Shown here: in pieces, positions 35,904 through 45,932 of the stretch | Position numbering within the stretch: position 1 is the first letter of the stretch | Layout of the letters: every line of letters begins with the position of its first letter | From: Ignavibacteria bacterium | GTDB lineage: Bacteria; Bacteroidota; Ignavibacteria; Kapaibacteriales; UBA2268 | Length of the DNA stretch: 46,437 bases | Assembly (NCBI GenBank): GCA_026416955.1 | Contig: JAOAEE010000025.1 | Location: 1 to 46,437, forward strand | Direction: 5' to 3' | The notes under the pieces: model-generated | Database searches by the model: none | The model's input: only the letters and a program-made list of their open reading frames with translations | What the model was told of the DNA's origin: nothing | Position numbers and translations under genes: made by a program

Positions 35904-36975
35904 CAAAGTTATTTCTACTGATGGAGAGTTTCAAATTGTTGAGCATAAAATTATTGTACCGCCGGGAAAAATACCCGAGCGAATAGATGCTTTCCTTGCC
36001 CGTCACTTGCGAAATGTTTCGAGAACAAAGGTTCAAAATGCAATATCGAACCAGGATGTTCTGGTTAATGGGAAAGCTGTAAAAGCGAACCACAAAATAA
36101 AACCAAGCGATGTAATTGTTTGTCGACTAAGACGACTTCCTCCTTTGAAGCTTATTCCCGAGAATATCCCTTTGGATATTGTTTACGAGGACGACTATTT
36201 GATGGTTGTGAACAAACCCGCTGGTATGGTTACGCATCCGGGTTATGGGAACAGAACTGGGACACTTGTTAATGCCGTTTTGTATCATTTAGGCTATCGT
36301 GAAGAAATTGAGATTTCTGGGGAAGAACTTGAAGAAATGGACGAAGAGCAAGACGAAGGCAAAATATTTTCGAGTGCATTAATAAGGCCGGGTGTGGTGC
36401 ATCGCTTGGATAAGAATACTACTGGTTTACTTTTAATTTCTAAGGAACCGAGTATCCACCAGCAACTTGCTGAGCAATTTTCTACAAGAACGGTCGAAAG
36501 ATACTATTATGCATTAGTTTGGGGCGAATTCCAAGAAGATAACGGAACTTACGAAGGCGATATTGGCCGTTCTCCCAAAGATAGAAAGTTGTTCGCAGTA
36601 GTGAAAAAAGATGGCAAACCAGCAATTACAGATTATTGGGTCGTCGAACGCTTTAATTATCTAACACTTGTTAAAATAAAACTACGAACTGGACGAACCC
36701 ACCAAATCCGTGTCCATTTCTCGCACAATAAGCATCCGGTTTTTGGCGACCCATCTTATGGCGGAAACAATGTTGTTTATGGTGGACACAATGTACGCTT
36801 TAAACAATTTATTACCAAATTATTGAAGGCAACAACAAGACAAATGCTCCACGCAAAGACATTAGGTTTTTACCATCCAGTTTTAAAGACGAACCTTTCT
36901 TTCGATTCTCCATTTCCTATCGATTTCGAAATTGTTTTGCAAGAAATTAGGGAATTTACCTATCGCAATTTATAG
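35890..36975 (+). CDS. rluD: Pseudouridine synthase, RluA/RluD family (361 aa)
   Basis: Isomerises specific uridines in rRNA (RluD acts on 23S helix 69). It has an N-terminal S4 RNA-binding domain (IDAFLARHLRNVSRTKVQNA), then the catalytic domain with the invariant HRLDKNTTGLLL, whose Asp174 is the nucleophile, and the late RTGRTHQIRVH motif. An acidic insertion (ISGEELEEMDEEQDEG) between the first strands is characteristic of this lineage or clade. I chose the ATG at 35890 over a TTG at 35860. Overlap with lspA gives coupled translation. RluD is the likeliest subfamily, but RluA/RluC types are not excluded. Confidence 0.9.
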   Translation: MEQYDKVISTDGEFQIVEHKIIVPPGKIPERIDAFLARHLRNVSRTKVQNAISNQDVLVNGKAVKANHKIKPSDVIVCRLRRLPPLKLIPENIPLDIVYEDDYLMVVNKPAGMVTHPGYGNRTGTLVNAVLYHLGYREEIEISGEELEEMDEEQDEGKIFSSALIRPGVVHRLDKNTTGLLLISKEPSIHQQLAEQFSTRTVERYYYALVWGEFQEDNGTYEGDIGRSPKDRKLFAVVKKDGKPAITDYWVVERFNYLTLVKIKLRTGRTHQIRVHFSHNKHPVFGDPSYGGNNVVYGGHNVRFKQFITKLLKATTRQMLHAKTLGFYHPVLKTNLSFDSPFPIDFEIVLQEIREFTYRNL

Positions 36976-37224
36976 TCAACTTTTTGGATTAAGTGCAAGG
37001 GAATAATTTTTTTCAAGTAAAAAGCTGAGAAATTTCATTTTTTTATCAAAATTTGAGAACAATAAAGTTAATAATTAGTTAATGGCTTGTTTTAAGTGCC
37101 CAAGATTTGTTCTGTATGTCGATGAAAATTTCCCTTTTCCCGAAATATAGAAAACCAAGTTTTTTATTTTCCTACTTTTTTGGTAATATTATATTTTTGT
37201 GTTTATCAAAAATTTAGAAAACGA

Positions 37225-38184
37225 ATGGAACATTACCAAGTTGCGATAATAGGTTCCGGACCTGCGGGGTTTACTGCCGCTATCTATTCAAGTCGTGCTC
37301 TATTGTCGACAATAATTTTCGAAGGAATTCAACCTGGTGGTCAATTGACGATAACAACCGAGGTCGAGAATTATCCGGGTTTCCCCGAAGGAATTCAAGG
37401 CCCCGAGATGATGGAACTTTTCCGCAAACAAGCACAGAAATTTGGGACAGTTACCCGTTTCGAGACGATTAAAAAAGTGGATTTCAGTTTGCACCCATTC
37501 CGACTTTGGGCAGATGGGGGGAAGGAATATACTGCCGATGCAATAATAATTGCAACCGGAGCTTCTGCGCGCCGTTTGCACGCAAAGGGCGAGGATAAGT
37601 ACTGGGGCTTTGGTATTTCTGCTTGTGCAACCTGCGACGGCTTTTTCTACAAGAACCAGAAAGTTTATGTTGTTGGTGGTGGCGATTCTGCAATGGAAGA
37701 AGCGATGTATTTAACCCATTTTGCTTCGAGCGTAACAATAATTCATCGGCGGAAGGAGTTTCGTGCCTCGAAAATTATGGTGCAAAGGGCAAAAAACAAC
37801 CCCAAAATTGATTTCCTATTGGATACTGTCGTCGAAGAATTTATTGGCGAAGAGAAAATGGGGCTAAAGAAACTTACCCATATCCGTGTTCGCAATGTTG
37901 TAACCAACGAGGAGCAAGTTTTACCAGCCGATGGTGTTTTCTATGCAATAGGACATACCCCAAACACAGAAATTTTTAAGCCGTTTATCGAGACCGACCC
38001 AAATGGGTATATTATTACCAAAGGAAAAAGTTCATACACAAACATACCGGGCGTGTTTGCTTGCGGGGATTGCCAAGACCCAACGTATCGCCAAGCAGTA
38101 ACAGCGGCTGGAAGCGGTTGTATTGCTGCTATCGACGCAGAACGTTGGCTTTCGGAACATTTTCCACAACAAAAAACAAATTGA
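37225..38184 (+). CDS. trxB: Thioredoxin reductase (319 aa)
   Basis: Flavoenzyme moving electrons from NADPH to thioredoxin. The FAD-binding GSGPAG is near the start, the redox-active disulfide CATC is at Cys134 and Cys137, GGGDSAMEEA binds NADPH, and the C-terminal FAD motif GVFACGDCQDPTYRQAV is present. I took the ATG at 37225 (MEHYQVAIIGSG); the longer frame adds a non-homologous leader. A TATTTTTG resembling a -7 element lies at 37192-37199 with no clear -33 box. The S9 peptidase gene follows after 2 bases. Confidence 0.96.
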   Translation: MEHYQVAIIGSGPAGFTAAIYSSRALLSTIIFEGIQPGGQLTITTEVENYPGFPEGIQGPEMMELFRKQAQKFGTVTRFETIKKVDFSLHPFRLWADGGKEYTADAIIIATGASARRLHAKGEDKYWGFGISACATCDGFFYKNQKVYVVGGGDSAMEEAMYLTHFASSVTIIHRRKEFRASKIMVQRAKNNPKIDFLLDTVVEEFIGEEKMGLKKLTHIRVRNVVTNEEQVLPADGVFYAIGHTPNTEIFKPFIETDPNGYIITKGKSSYTNIPGVFACGDCQDPTYRQAVTAAGSGCIAAIDAERWLSEHFPQQKTN

Positions 38185-38186
38185 TT

Positions 38187-40928
38187 ATGGGCAAAAAAGT
38201 TGTTATTGTTGCTGGTCTGGTATTTTTGTTTATTTCTGGAGTAATTTATACTGCCGAAAAGCAAAAGTTTACATTTCTCGATGCAATGAAGTTCCCTCGG
38301 ATACAGCACCAAACGATATCTGATAATGGGCAGTGGGTTGGGTATTCTCTTATACCAGAGCGAGGCGACCCAATTTCGTATGTTGTTTCGACCGAGGACA
38401 CAACAAAGTTCAAGTTCGAAAGGACCCGAACCCCAGTTTTCTCGCCGAACTCCGAGTGGGTTTTGTTGCGATTGCTTCCGAAAGCAATAGAAGTAGAAAA
38501 TGCCGAAAAAGATAAACCATCCGAAGGGCTACTATTATTCAATTTGGTACAGCAGAACAAATTTACTTTCGAAAAGACGAAAAGTTTTGCTTTTTCCGAG
38601 GACTCCCGATGGTTGGCTATTCATTTCAAGGCAGCGGAGGAAAAGTCCAAGGATACTGAAACAAAAGAAATAGGAACTGCATTAACTTTGTTCGACCTTG
38701 CTTCGAAAAACCAACTCGACTTGCAGTTTGTCACTGAATTTGCTTTTGATACATTGTCGCAATATTTTGCATATGCTGTATCCGAACCCGAAGGGAAGAA
38801 AAATGGCTTATATCTTATTAATTTAAAAGGGGAGTTTTCGCTTCCAGTGAAATTGGATGTCGATTCTGGTGTTTATATTTCTTCGCTTTCTTGGAACAAA
38901 GTAAAGCAAAGTTTGTGTTATATTAAATCCTATGAAAGAAAGGGGACAAAGATAGATTCGTCTATGATATGCAATGTGCCAATGGCTGTTCTTGTCCCTC
39001 AAATTCTTTTGTCTAATTCCGATTTACCTACCGATTGGTATTTGCCAAGGAAAAATGATTTAAAATGGACAGAAGATGGGGAGAGGTTGTTCTTCGGGAT
39101 TAAGCCAAAAATGGACACAAGCGTATCGAAGGATAAAATAAAGTTCAACGATACAAATTTTTTCGATACAAAGACAATTTTGAAGAAAGCAGATTACACA
39201 CTTTGGCATTGGAACGACCCAAAAGTAAAAACCCACGAACGAACTTGGTGGGAAAAAAATAAGGATAGGACATTTAAGTGTGTTTACCATACAAGCACAA
39301 AGCGTTTCATACAATTAGAAGATTTTGAAGTATCGAGTGTCGACTTTGTTGACAACCCAACGTATACAATTGGGTACAATTCAAATCCTTATTCGAAAGA
39401 GGCAACTTGGGAAGGAGATTATTTCGATTTGTACTTAATCAACTTGAACACGGGGGAAAGGAAGCAGATTGCCAAAAGAATTAACGAAAAAGCGGTAATA
39501 TCTCCGCAAGGCAAATATTTGGTGTTTTTCAAAGATAAGAATTGGCACCTATACGACCCACGCTTGGATACTCTTGTAAACCTTACTGGAAAGATGAAGT
39601 ATGCTTTCTACGACGAGGATTACGATATGCCTTCCCCGCCCCCAAGTTACGGCTTTGCTGGTTGGTTCGAAAACGATAATTCCTTCTTGTTGTACGATAA
39701 GTATGATATTTGGAAGTTTTTTTCCGAAAACTATGGATATGTTTGTCAAACTGTAGTATATGGTCGCGATTTAAAGCAAACATATAGAATAATTAACCTC
39801 GACAAAAACAAGAAGTTTTTTAAGAATAGCGATTCGGTTCTAATTTCGGCTTACTACAACGAAAAGAAATATTCTGCGGTTTATTTGCTTGAGTTTAAAA
39901 TACTTGGACCTTTGGCTCTTTTGGACGAACCAAAGAACTTCAAAATTTTGCAAAAGGCTCGGTATTCCGATAAAGTTTTGTTTACGCGCGAAAGTTACGA
40001 TGAATTTCCAGACCTTTGGGTGGGAAACTTTTCTCTAAATAAAATAAAACGACTTACAAACCACAACGAAGAATTGCTTGCGAAATATAAATGGGGAACA
40101 ACCGAGTTGGTCCGATGGACTAATAGCAAAGGCGATACTCTTGATGGCTTTATCATTAAACCGGCGGATTTCGACCCGAAGAAGAAATATCCTCTTGTGG
40201 TTTACTTCTACGAAAAGTTTTCCCAATTGATGTACAATTTTCAATTTCCATATATCGGACATAGGCCTTGCTTCCAAATATATGCAAGCGAAGATTATAT
40301 ATTTTTCCTTCCAGATATAAAATATCAAATTGGTAGCCCCGGAAATTCTGCTTTGGACTGTATTGTGAGTGGGGTCAAACATCTCATTGCAAAAGGATTT
40401 GTCGACACAACGGCAATTGGAATTATGGGTCATTCTTGGAGTGGCTACCAAACTGCATACATTATTACACAAACGAATATGTTTTCGGCAGCTGTTGCTG
40501 GGGCTGCGGTTGGGAATATGACAAGTGCCTACAGCGGGATTCGGCTTGAATCGGGTTTGGCAAGGCAATTTCAATACGAAAGATACCAAAGTAGAATTGG
40601 TGGAAATCTTTGGGATTCTTTGTCGAGCTATATAAACAATTCTCCCGTTTTCAAAGCCCAATCTGCGACCACTCCTTTGTTCATAATGTTTGGCGACGAA
40701 GACCAAGCCGTCCCTTGGCAACAAGGAATAGAACTTTATCTTGCTTTCAGAAGATTAAATAAAACAGTGTTTTTCCTACAGTATCACAAGGAGAAACATT
40801 GGCCCGAAAAGTTTCCGAACAAATTGGATTATGCCATTAAAATCAAAGAATTTTTTGATACCTACTTAAAGAAAAAGCCGGCTCCCGAATGGATTTTAAA
40901 AGGAGAAAACTTAATAATTAAAGAATAA
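38187..40928 (+). CDS. S9-family (prolyl oligopeptidase-type) serine peptidase (913 aa)
   Basis: N-terminal hydrophobic signal (VVIVAGLVFLFISGVIY, residues 4-20) implies export to the periplasm or anchoring there. Residues about 30-620 fit a WD/PD40-like beta-propeller, as in dipeptidyl peptidase 4-type enzymes. The alpha/beta-hydrolase domain follows with catalytic Ser750 in GHSWSGY, Asp839 in GDEDQAVP and His871 in KEKHWPE. It is larger than typical POP proteins, consistent with the acylaminoacyl-peptidase or DPP-like subgroup of Bacteroidota. It is co-transcribed with trxB (2-base gap) and followed by the GNAT-like gene after 10 bases. Substrate not predictable. Confidence 0.88.
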   Translation: MGKKVVIVAGLVFLFISGVIYTAEKQKFTFLDAMKFPRIQHQTISDNGQWVGYSLIPERGDPISYVVSTEDTTKFKFERTRTPVFSPNSEWVLLRLLPKAIEVENAEKDKPSEGLLLFNLVQQNKFTFEKTKSFAFSEDSRWLAIHFKAAEEKSKDTETKEIGTALTLFDLASKNQLDLQFVTEFAFDTLSQYFAYAVSEPEGKKNGLYLINLKGEFSLPVKLDVDSGVYISSLSWNKVKQSLCYIKSYERKGTKIDSSMICNVPMAVLVPQILLSNSDLPTDWYLPRKNDLKWTEDGERLFFGIKPKMDTSVSKDKIKFNDTNFFDTKTILKKADYTLWHWNDPKVKTHERTWWEKNKDRTFKCVYHTSTKRFIQLEDFEVSSVDFVDNPTYTIGYNSNPYSKEATWEGDYFDLYLINLNTGERKQIAKRINEKAVISPQGKYLVFFKDKNWHLYDPRLDTLVNLTGKMKYAFYDEDYDMPSPPPSYGFAGWFENDNSFLLYDKYDIWKFFSENYGYVCQTVVYGRDLKQTYRIINLDKNKKFFKNSDSVLISAYYNEKKYSAVYLLEFKILGPLALLDEPKNFKILQKARYSDKVLFTRESYDEFPDLWVGNFSLNKIKRLTNHNEELLAKYKWGTTELVRWTNSKGDTLDGFIIKPADFDPKKKYPLVVYFYEKFSQLMYNFQFPYIGHRPCFQIYASEDYIFFLPDIKYQIGSPGNSALDCIVSGVKHLIAKGFVDTTAIGIMGHSWSGYQTAYIITQTNMFSAAVAGAAVGNMTSAYSGIRLESGLARQFQYERYQSRIGGNLWDSLSSYINNSPVFKAQSATTPLFIMFGDEDQAVPWQQGIELYLAFRRLNKTVFFLQYHKEKHWPEKFPNKLDYAIKIKEFFDTYLKKKPAPEWILKGENLIIKE

Positions 40929-40938
40929 AGGACAAAAA

Positions 40939-42072
40939 ATGAATTTTGAAATTAAAGAAATTTCGAGTAAGCGAGACAAAATTCGCTTTATTAAATCGCA
41001 AGCTTTGTTCTACGAAAACGACCCCAATTTTGTACCACCGTTAATTAGCGACAGATATAAGTTGATAGATACGGAGAAAAATCCATTCTACAAGCATTCC
41101 GAGTTGAAACTTTTTATGGCATATGATAATTCGGGGACAATACTTGGAAGAATTGCTGGAATAATAAATTATAATCATAATAAAACACACAACGATAAAG
41201 CTGGATTTTTTGGTTTCTTCGAAAGCGTTTACCATCTTGATGTTGCCAAGAAATTATTCGAAGCGGTCGAAAATTGGCTTTACAAGAAAGGGTTCGATAC
41301 AGTTCTTGGGCCGGAAAATCCATCGATGAACGACGAGGTTGGCTTGCTAATCGACGGGTTCGATTCTCCCCCAGTTATTATGATGCCCTACAATCCAAAA
41401 TACTACATTCATTTAATTGAAGGTTCTGGATATACAAAGGCAAAGGATTTGTATGCATACTTGCTCGAACCTCATACGTTTACATCCGAGAAAATGTTGC
41501 GCCTTTTGGATTTGATTCGACAAAGATACCAAGTTACAATCCGAGAAGTAGATTTTAGCAACAAGAAAAACTTTTGGCGCGATGTTGAGATTTTGAAGGA
41601 TATTTATAATTCTGCTTGGGTGCCGAATTGGGGATTTGTTAAATGGACAGACGAGGAGTTTAATTACATTGCAAAAGATTTGAAGTTGATTGCCGAACCA
41701 AAGCTTGCTTTAATTGCCGAAGTTAAAGGAAAAGTTGCTGGTTTCGGGCTTGCTTTACCCAATATTAATGAATGTCTAATTTATAACAAGAGTGGTTCAA
41801 CACTGGGAGCCTTATATCATATATTAACAAAAAAGAAAAAGGTTCAATTTGTAAGAATTATTGCACTTGGTGTGAAGCCCGAGTTTCAGAAGTCTGGGAT
41901 AGATTCGGTTCTATATTATGAACTTGGTACACGGGGTGTGCAATTAGGATATCGATTTGGCGAAGCTTCGTGGGTCTTGGAAGATAACGAAATGATGAAC
42001 AAAGGTTTGACCTCGACTATGCAAGCAAAAGTTTACAAGACTTACCGAATTTACCAGAAAAAACTAAGTTAG
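40939..42072 (+). CDS. GNAT-like acyltransferase (377 aa)
   Basis: Two-part protein. The N-terminal half (LGRIAGIINYNHNKTHNDKA with an FFGFFES strand, then LFEAVENWLYKKGFDTVLGP) has the layout of an acetyltransferase fold that keeps a recognisable arrangement but lacks the usual Q/R-x2-G-x-G/A loop. The second half ends with RIIALGVKPEFQKSGIDSVLYYE, closer to a GNAT acyl-CoA-binding segment. This double-GNAT size occurs in uncharacterised Bacteroidota proteins. No signal or membrane helix. It lies between the S9 peptidase (10 bases) and the NSS symporter (21 bases), so it is probably in their operon. Acyl donor and acceptor unknown. Confidence 0.65.
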   Translation: MNFEIKEISSKRDKIRFIKSQALFYENDPNFVPPLISDRYKLIDTEKNPFYKHSELKLFMAYDNSGTILGRIAGIINYNHNKTHNDKAGFFGFFESVYHLDVAKKLFEAVENWLYKKGFDTVLGPENPSMNDEVGLLIDGFDSPPVIMMPYNPKYYIHLIEGSGYTKAKDLYAYLLEPHTFTSEKMLRLLDLIRQRYQVTIREVDFSNKKNFWRDVEILKDIYNSAWVPNWGFVKWTDEEFNYIAKDLKLIAEPKLALIAEVKGKVAGFGLALPNINECLIYNKSGSTLGALYHILTKKKKVQFVRIIALGVKPEFQKSGIDSVLYYELGTRGVQLGYRFGEASWVLEDNEMMNKGLTSTMQAKVYKTYRIYQKKLS

Positions 42073-42093
42073 TGGGTAAAAAAATTTTGAATT

Positions 42094-43641
42094 ATGAGCG
42101 AAAGAGAAAGGTGGGCAACAAGAATAGGATTAATCCTTGCTGCGGCGGGAAACGCTGTTGGGCTAGGTAATTTCCTTCGTTTCCCGGTGCAAGCAGCACA
42201 AAACGGCGGCGGTGCTTTTATGATTCCCTACTTTATTGCATTTTTATTGCTTGGTATTCCTTTGATGTGGGTCGAGTGGGCAATAGGAAGGTATGGAGGC
42301 AAATATGGGCACGGGCATTTGCCGGGAATGTTTGATGTGATTTGGCGCAATCCTATTGCAAAATATGTTGGTGTGCTTGGCTTGTTTGTTTCTTCGATTA
42401 TTATGATTTACTATTGCTATATCGAATCGTGGACACTTGCTTTTAGTTTTTTCTCGATTACAAGAACATACTTTGGTATGACAGATTTTGCGTCGATGTC
42501 TGGCTTTCTAAAGAGTTACCAAGGAGTTCAAACTGGATATTTCGACTCGATACTTCCAGCATATATTTTTTTAATCATAACTCTTGCAATAAATTTTTAT
42601 GTTCTAAAAAGAGGTATCTCGAAAGGAATAGAGTTATTGGCAAAGGTTGGAATGCCTTTGTTGATAGTTTTGGCAATAATTTTGGCAATACGAGTAATAA
42701 CACTTGGGACGCCCGACCCGGTAAACTTTCCGGAAAGGAGTGTTGAAAGTGGTTTTGCCTTTATTTGGAATCCCAATTTTTCGATGCTAACCGACGCAAA
42801 GATTTGGCTTGCTGCTGCTGGGCAGATTTTCTTTACATTAAGTGTTGGGATGGGAACATTGGAAGCCTATTCAAGTTACTTACGCGAAAAGGACGATATT
42901 GCTTTGAATGGTTTGTCGACCGCCTCGACCAATGAGTTTGTCGAAGTAATTCTTGGTGGTTCGATTGCGATACCCGTTGCAGTTGCATTTTTTGGGATAC
43001 CAGCAACACTGGAAATAGCAAAAGGTGGAGCTTTCAATCTTGGTTTCGTTTCTATGCCATTGATTTTCCAAAAGTTGCCCTTTGGTGAATTTTTTGGTTG
43101 TATTTGGTTCTTCTTGCTTTTCATTGCTGGAATTACTTCTTCTGTTGCTATGGTTCAACCATTAATTGCTTTTTTAGAGGAGCAATTCAAAATTTCGCAC
43201 AACAGAGCAACTTTGTATGTTTTTATTGGAACGGTAATTTCTGCCCATTTAGTTGTCTTCTTCCTTCAATACGGCTTTCTCGATGAACTTGATTATTGGG
43301 CTGGAACTTTTTTCCTTGTAATCATTGGTTTCATAGAAGTCGTAATTTTTGCTTGGATTTGGGGAATGGATAAAGGCTGGGCGGAAATCAACAAAGGAGC
43401 CGACATTAAAATCCCAAAGTTCTTCTATTATGTAATAAAATACATTACTCCTTTGTATCTTTTGATAATTCTTGTTTATTGGGCTCTTACAGACGCAATT
43501 CCAACACTTTTGATGAGCAATATTCCAAGCGAGCAAATACCATATCGCTGGTTAGCAAGGGTGTTTATGGTTTCCGTTTTTGCGCTTCTTTCGTTTCTTG
43601 TTTACAAAGCTTGGAAGTTAAACAAACCAAGGTATGAATGA
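42094..43641 (+). CDS. Sodium-dependent NSS/SNF-family amino-acid transporter (515 aa)
   Basis: LeuT-fold sodium symporter with 12 predicted helices. Helix 1 carries the family signature GNAVGLGNFLRFPVQAAQNG, which lines the Na and substrate sites, and GIPLMWVEWAIGRYGG follows. Long hydrophobic segments continue to the C-terminus. The family imports amino acids or related solutes with Na. Its stop overlaps the start of a 41-aa gene encoding a one-helix protein, the arrangement of MetP-MetS methionine/alanine symporters, so this is probably a MetP-type carrier. It is last but one in a plus-strand run beginning at trxB. Confidence 0.93.
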   Translation: MSERERWATRIGLILAAAGNAVGLGNFLRFPVQAAQNGGGAFMIPYFIAFLLLGIPLMWVEWAIGRYGGKYGHGHLPGMFDVIWRNPIAKYVGVLGLFVSSIIMIYYCYIESWTLAFSFFSITRTYFGMTDFASMSGFLKSYQGVQTGYFDSILPAYIFLIITLAINFYVLKRGISKGIELLAKVGMPLLIVLAIILAIRVITLGTPDPVNFPERSVESGFAFIWNPNFSMLTDAKIWLAAAGQIFFTLSVGMGTLEAYSSYLREKDDIALNGLSTASTNEFVEVILGGSIAIPVAVAFFGIPATLEIAKGGAFNLGFVSMPLIFQKLPFGEFFGCIWFFLLFIAGITSSVAMVQPLIAFLEEQFKISHNRATLYVFIGTVISAHLVVFFLQYGFLDELDYWAGTFFLVIIGFIEVVIFAWIWGMDKGWAEINKGADIKIPKFFYYVIKYITPLYLLIILVYWALTDAIPTLLMSNIPSEQIPYRWLARVFMVSVFALLSFLVYKAWKLNKPRYE

Positions 43642-43760
43642 TGGAAGGACTACGCCCCGATGGAATTGCCTTTATGGTGGTAGCATATTCGGTTATTATT
43701 TCATTAGTGGTTTTTTGCTTTGCAAAGGTATTAAACAAGAACCGCGAGCAATCAGAGTAG
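43638..43760 (+). CDS. MetS-like small subunit of the NSS transporter (40-41 aa)
   Basis: Short gene overlapping the symporter stop (ATGATG around the TGA). The protein starts MMEGLRPDGIAFMVVAYSV, has one helix rich in Val, Ile and Phe and ends KVLNKNREQSE with a TAG stop. Size, single helix and position match the MetS-type small subunits known to accompany NSS transporters such as MetP. Starts at 43638 or 43641 are both possible. Its last 9 bases overlap the 3' end of the convergent VWA gene. Confidence 0.75.
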   Translation: MMEGLRPDGIAFMVVAYSVIISLVVFCFAKVLNKNREQSE

Positions 43761-45932
43761 GCCTTTCTTTCGGCGGAAAAACCATTCGAGCGAAAAAAAG
43801 GCAATCGAAAATAAAAGCAAGTATAAAGAATTCCAAATATTTACTTCCCTTTTTTGTGTTACTACTCGTTCCTCTAAATCGAGATTATAGAGTTCTTCTT
43901 TGAACTTTGTCATTTCGTTCCACAAGTAAAATTTTCCGCCAGTGGATTTTGAAATGTATCTTAAAAAATCGAAACGCGAACGAAAATCGATAAGTTCTAA
44001 ATTGCTTTTTTCGACAATGAAACGGCCAGCGACCTTTCCAATCTGTTTGTTGCCAACATATGCTTCGCCAACATAGTTGTAGTCGCCTTCGGCAAAAGAA
44101 CCAAAAGCAACGGAATACAAGCCACTGGAAACTTGTTGCAATTGGCGCTCGTAAACTTCGTTCCCTTTTGTAATTTTCACTATTACATTTGCATTATCAA
44201 CTGGGTTCATCGATTCGTCGTAAATTTGAGCATTGAAAACGACAGGTTCTGTCGAAGTAAATTTTGGTTTCGATGGTCTAATTCTTACTTTGGCTGTCTC
44301 GTCGGTAACAGTAAGCCATTGTAAAAGTTTAGACATTAGTTCCGAGCCAACATCGATATCCTTTTTTTCGCCACCAATAATTTCTTTCAACGAGAAACCC
44401 AAGAGCCGCCATCGAAAAAGACCATAGCCAAGAATTGCCGCGGATTTTCTGTTCTGGAAATTGTTCAACAGAAGGAAAGGTTCTCGCATCTCTACATTGT
44501 TTACTTTAATAAATGCAAGAATTTCGCTTTCGGGTTTTGTTCGAACGAATAGTTCTGTTCTAAATAGTGGGGGAAGTTGGTTCAATAGTTTCAAATTGTC
44601 CTCGCCCGGAACAATGTTCAGCAAAGGATTTCCTATTTGGCTTGGGTTGAAATTTGCGACAAAAGTGTATTCACTAACGGTATTGCTTACAAAATTGAAT
44701 GGCAAAAATTCTTCGTAAGGTTTTAGTTTGCGGTAGTCTGTTTCGAGTTGGGAAATGAAAAGCACCGATTTGCCCTTTTGCCATTCTTCTTTTATCCAAT
44801 CGAGAATTTGGGTATTGCTCGATGCTATTGGAAAACCAATTAGGATAAAGATTTGTGCTTCTTCGAAATCTTTTCTGGTTGGGGGTGGGTCGTAGAATTC
44901 CCCACGAAATTTTTGGATAAAGGTAATAACTTCGGAGCCTACTTCTTGCGAAATTAACGACTTGATGTATGAAATATCGGGATTTGGATAGCCAGAAACG
45001 ATTACATATTTTTTCTTGCTTTTAATAACTTTTACAATTTGGCTTTGGCTATTGTTTTCGATAGAGAATTCCTCGTCGAGCGGTTTGGTTTTCGCTGTTA
45101 ATTTAGCAAAACCTTCGGTTTTTGGAGTAAATTCGAACATTATGCTGTAATCTTCAATTCCTTTGTCCAGTTTGACAGTTTGTTCGCCAACAAGATTTTG
45201 ACCATCGAAAAGTTGGATATTTAATGGTTGGTTTGTATATCCAAAAGATTTAATATTTACTTTTACAGGCAATGTTTTATCGACAAATGCTATTTCATTT
45301 GTAGTTATCGAAGTAACGACAATGTCTTTCGGAGGGACAGAATCACCAATTCCAATTGTATAGATAGGGACGCCAAATCGTTCTGCAAGATATGCTGGAT
45401 TTTCTCCGCTGTTTACAATTCCATCGGTAAAGATTACAAGTGCTTGAATATTTTCTGCTTGCTTAATTTCGTAAATTCTTTGCAATGGTATGTGGAGATT
45501 GGTTTCTGTTCCATCGAATTTCAAGGAATCGAATTTGAAGTTATCAATAAATTTTATCTTAGTATCGAATTTTGCAAAATCGATGGGATACTTTGTAAAT
45601 GAATTTAAATCTGCACTTTCGAGGGCATTTTTTGTTTGGGAAAATTTATCGACCCCTTGCCATTTCAATTTCATCGAAGCAGAATTATCGATTAGAGCAA
45701 CGATTTTGGGTTTTTGGAACTTGTTCGAAATGAAGTTGGCAATAGGTTCGGAAAAAGAGAAGAAAAGAAGAAGCAAAGCAAGAAAACGAAGTCCGCCAAG
45801 AAACAACTTGCTACGCAAATCCACTTCTGGGTTTGTCCTTCGGTAGTAAAGATAGGTAATAAAGAAACTCGCAAGTAAAAAAATCAACAAAACCCAAAAT
45901 GGAATACCGAACCCAAGCGAAAATTTTTCCAT
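43752..45932 (-). CDS. VWA-domain membrane protein (726 aa)
   Basis: Two N-terminal helices (about residues 11-30 and 44-60), then a von Willebrand A domain with an intact MIDAS motif DNSAS (Asp82, Ser84, Ser86) and a TDG block (VIFTDGIVNSGEN). Ig-like and glutamine-amidotransferase-like stretches follow (VIVSGYPNPDISYIKSLIS, IFILIGFPIASS), and a final helix (LYLLLFSIAFFSLEWFF) precedes RRKKGLL. This is the layout of BatA-like or large VWA proteins of Bacteroidota that may assemble surface or envelope complexes. I chose the ATG at 45932 over the TTG at 45941. It is convergent with the NSS/MetS pair. Confidence 0.8.
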   Translation of the reverse strand: MEKFSLGFGIPFWVLLIFLLASFFITYLYYRRTNPEVDLRSKLFLGGLRFLALLLLFFSFSEPIANFISNKFQKPKIVALIDNSASMKLKWQGVDKFSQTKNALESADLNSFTKYPIDFAKFDTKIKFIDNFKFDSLKFDGTETNLHIPLQRIYEIKQAENIQALVIFTDGIVNSGENPAYLAERFGVPIYTIGIGDSVPPKDIVVTSITTNEIAFVDKTLPVKVNIKSFGYTNQPLNIQLFDGQNLVGEQTVKLDKGIEDYSIMFEFTPKTEGFAKLTAKTKPLDEEFSIENNSQSQIVKVIKSKKKYVIVSGYPNPDISYIKSLISQEVGSEVITFIQKFRGEFYDPPPTRKDFEEAQIFILIGFPIASSNTQILDWIKEEWQKGKSVLFISQLETDYRKLKPYEEFLPFNFVSNTVSEYTFVANFNPSQIGNPLLNIVPGEDNLKLLNQLPPLFRTELFVRTKPESEILAFIKVNNVEMREPFLLLNNFQNRKSAAILGYGLFRWRLLGFSLKEIIGGEKKDIDVGSELMSKLLQWLTVTDETAKVRIRPSKPKFTSTEPVVFNAQIYDESMNPVDNANVIVKITKGNEVYERQLQQVSSGLYSVAFGSFAEGDYNYVGEAYVGNKQIGKVAGRFIVEKSNLELIDFRSRFDFLRYISKSTGGKFYLWNEMTKFKEELYNLDLEERVVTQKREVNIWNSLYLLLFSIAFFSLEWFFRRKKGLL

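Noticed and set aside
36976-37224. 249-base gap before trxB considered as a riboswitch leader
   Set aside because: I could not find a conserved riboswitch core or a clear terminator/antiterminator pair.
38160-38168. Single exact DnaA-box-like 9-mer TTTTCCACA at the end of trxB
   Set aside because: An isolated copy inside coding sequence, without neighbours; expected by chance in AT-rich DNA.
40035-40724. 229-codon open frame antisense to the S9 peptidase
   Set aside because: The plus strand here encodes the conserved catalytic Ser region; the antisense product has no recognisable family pattern.
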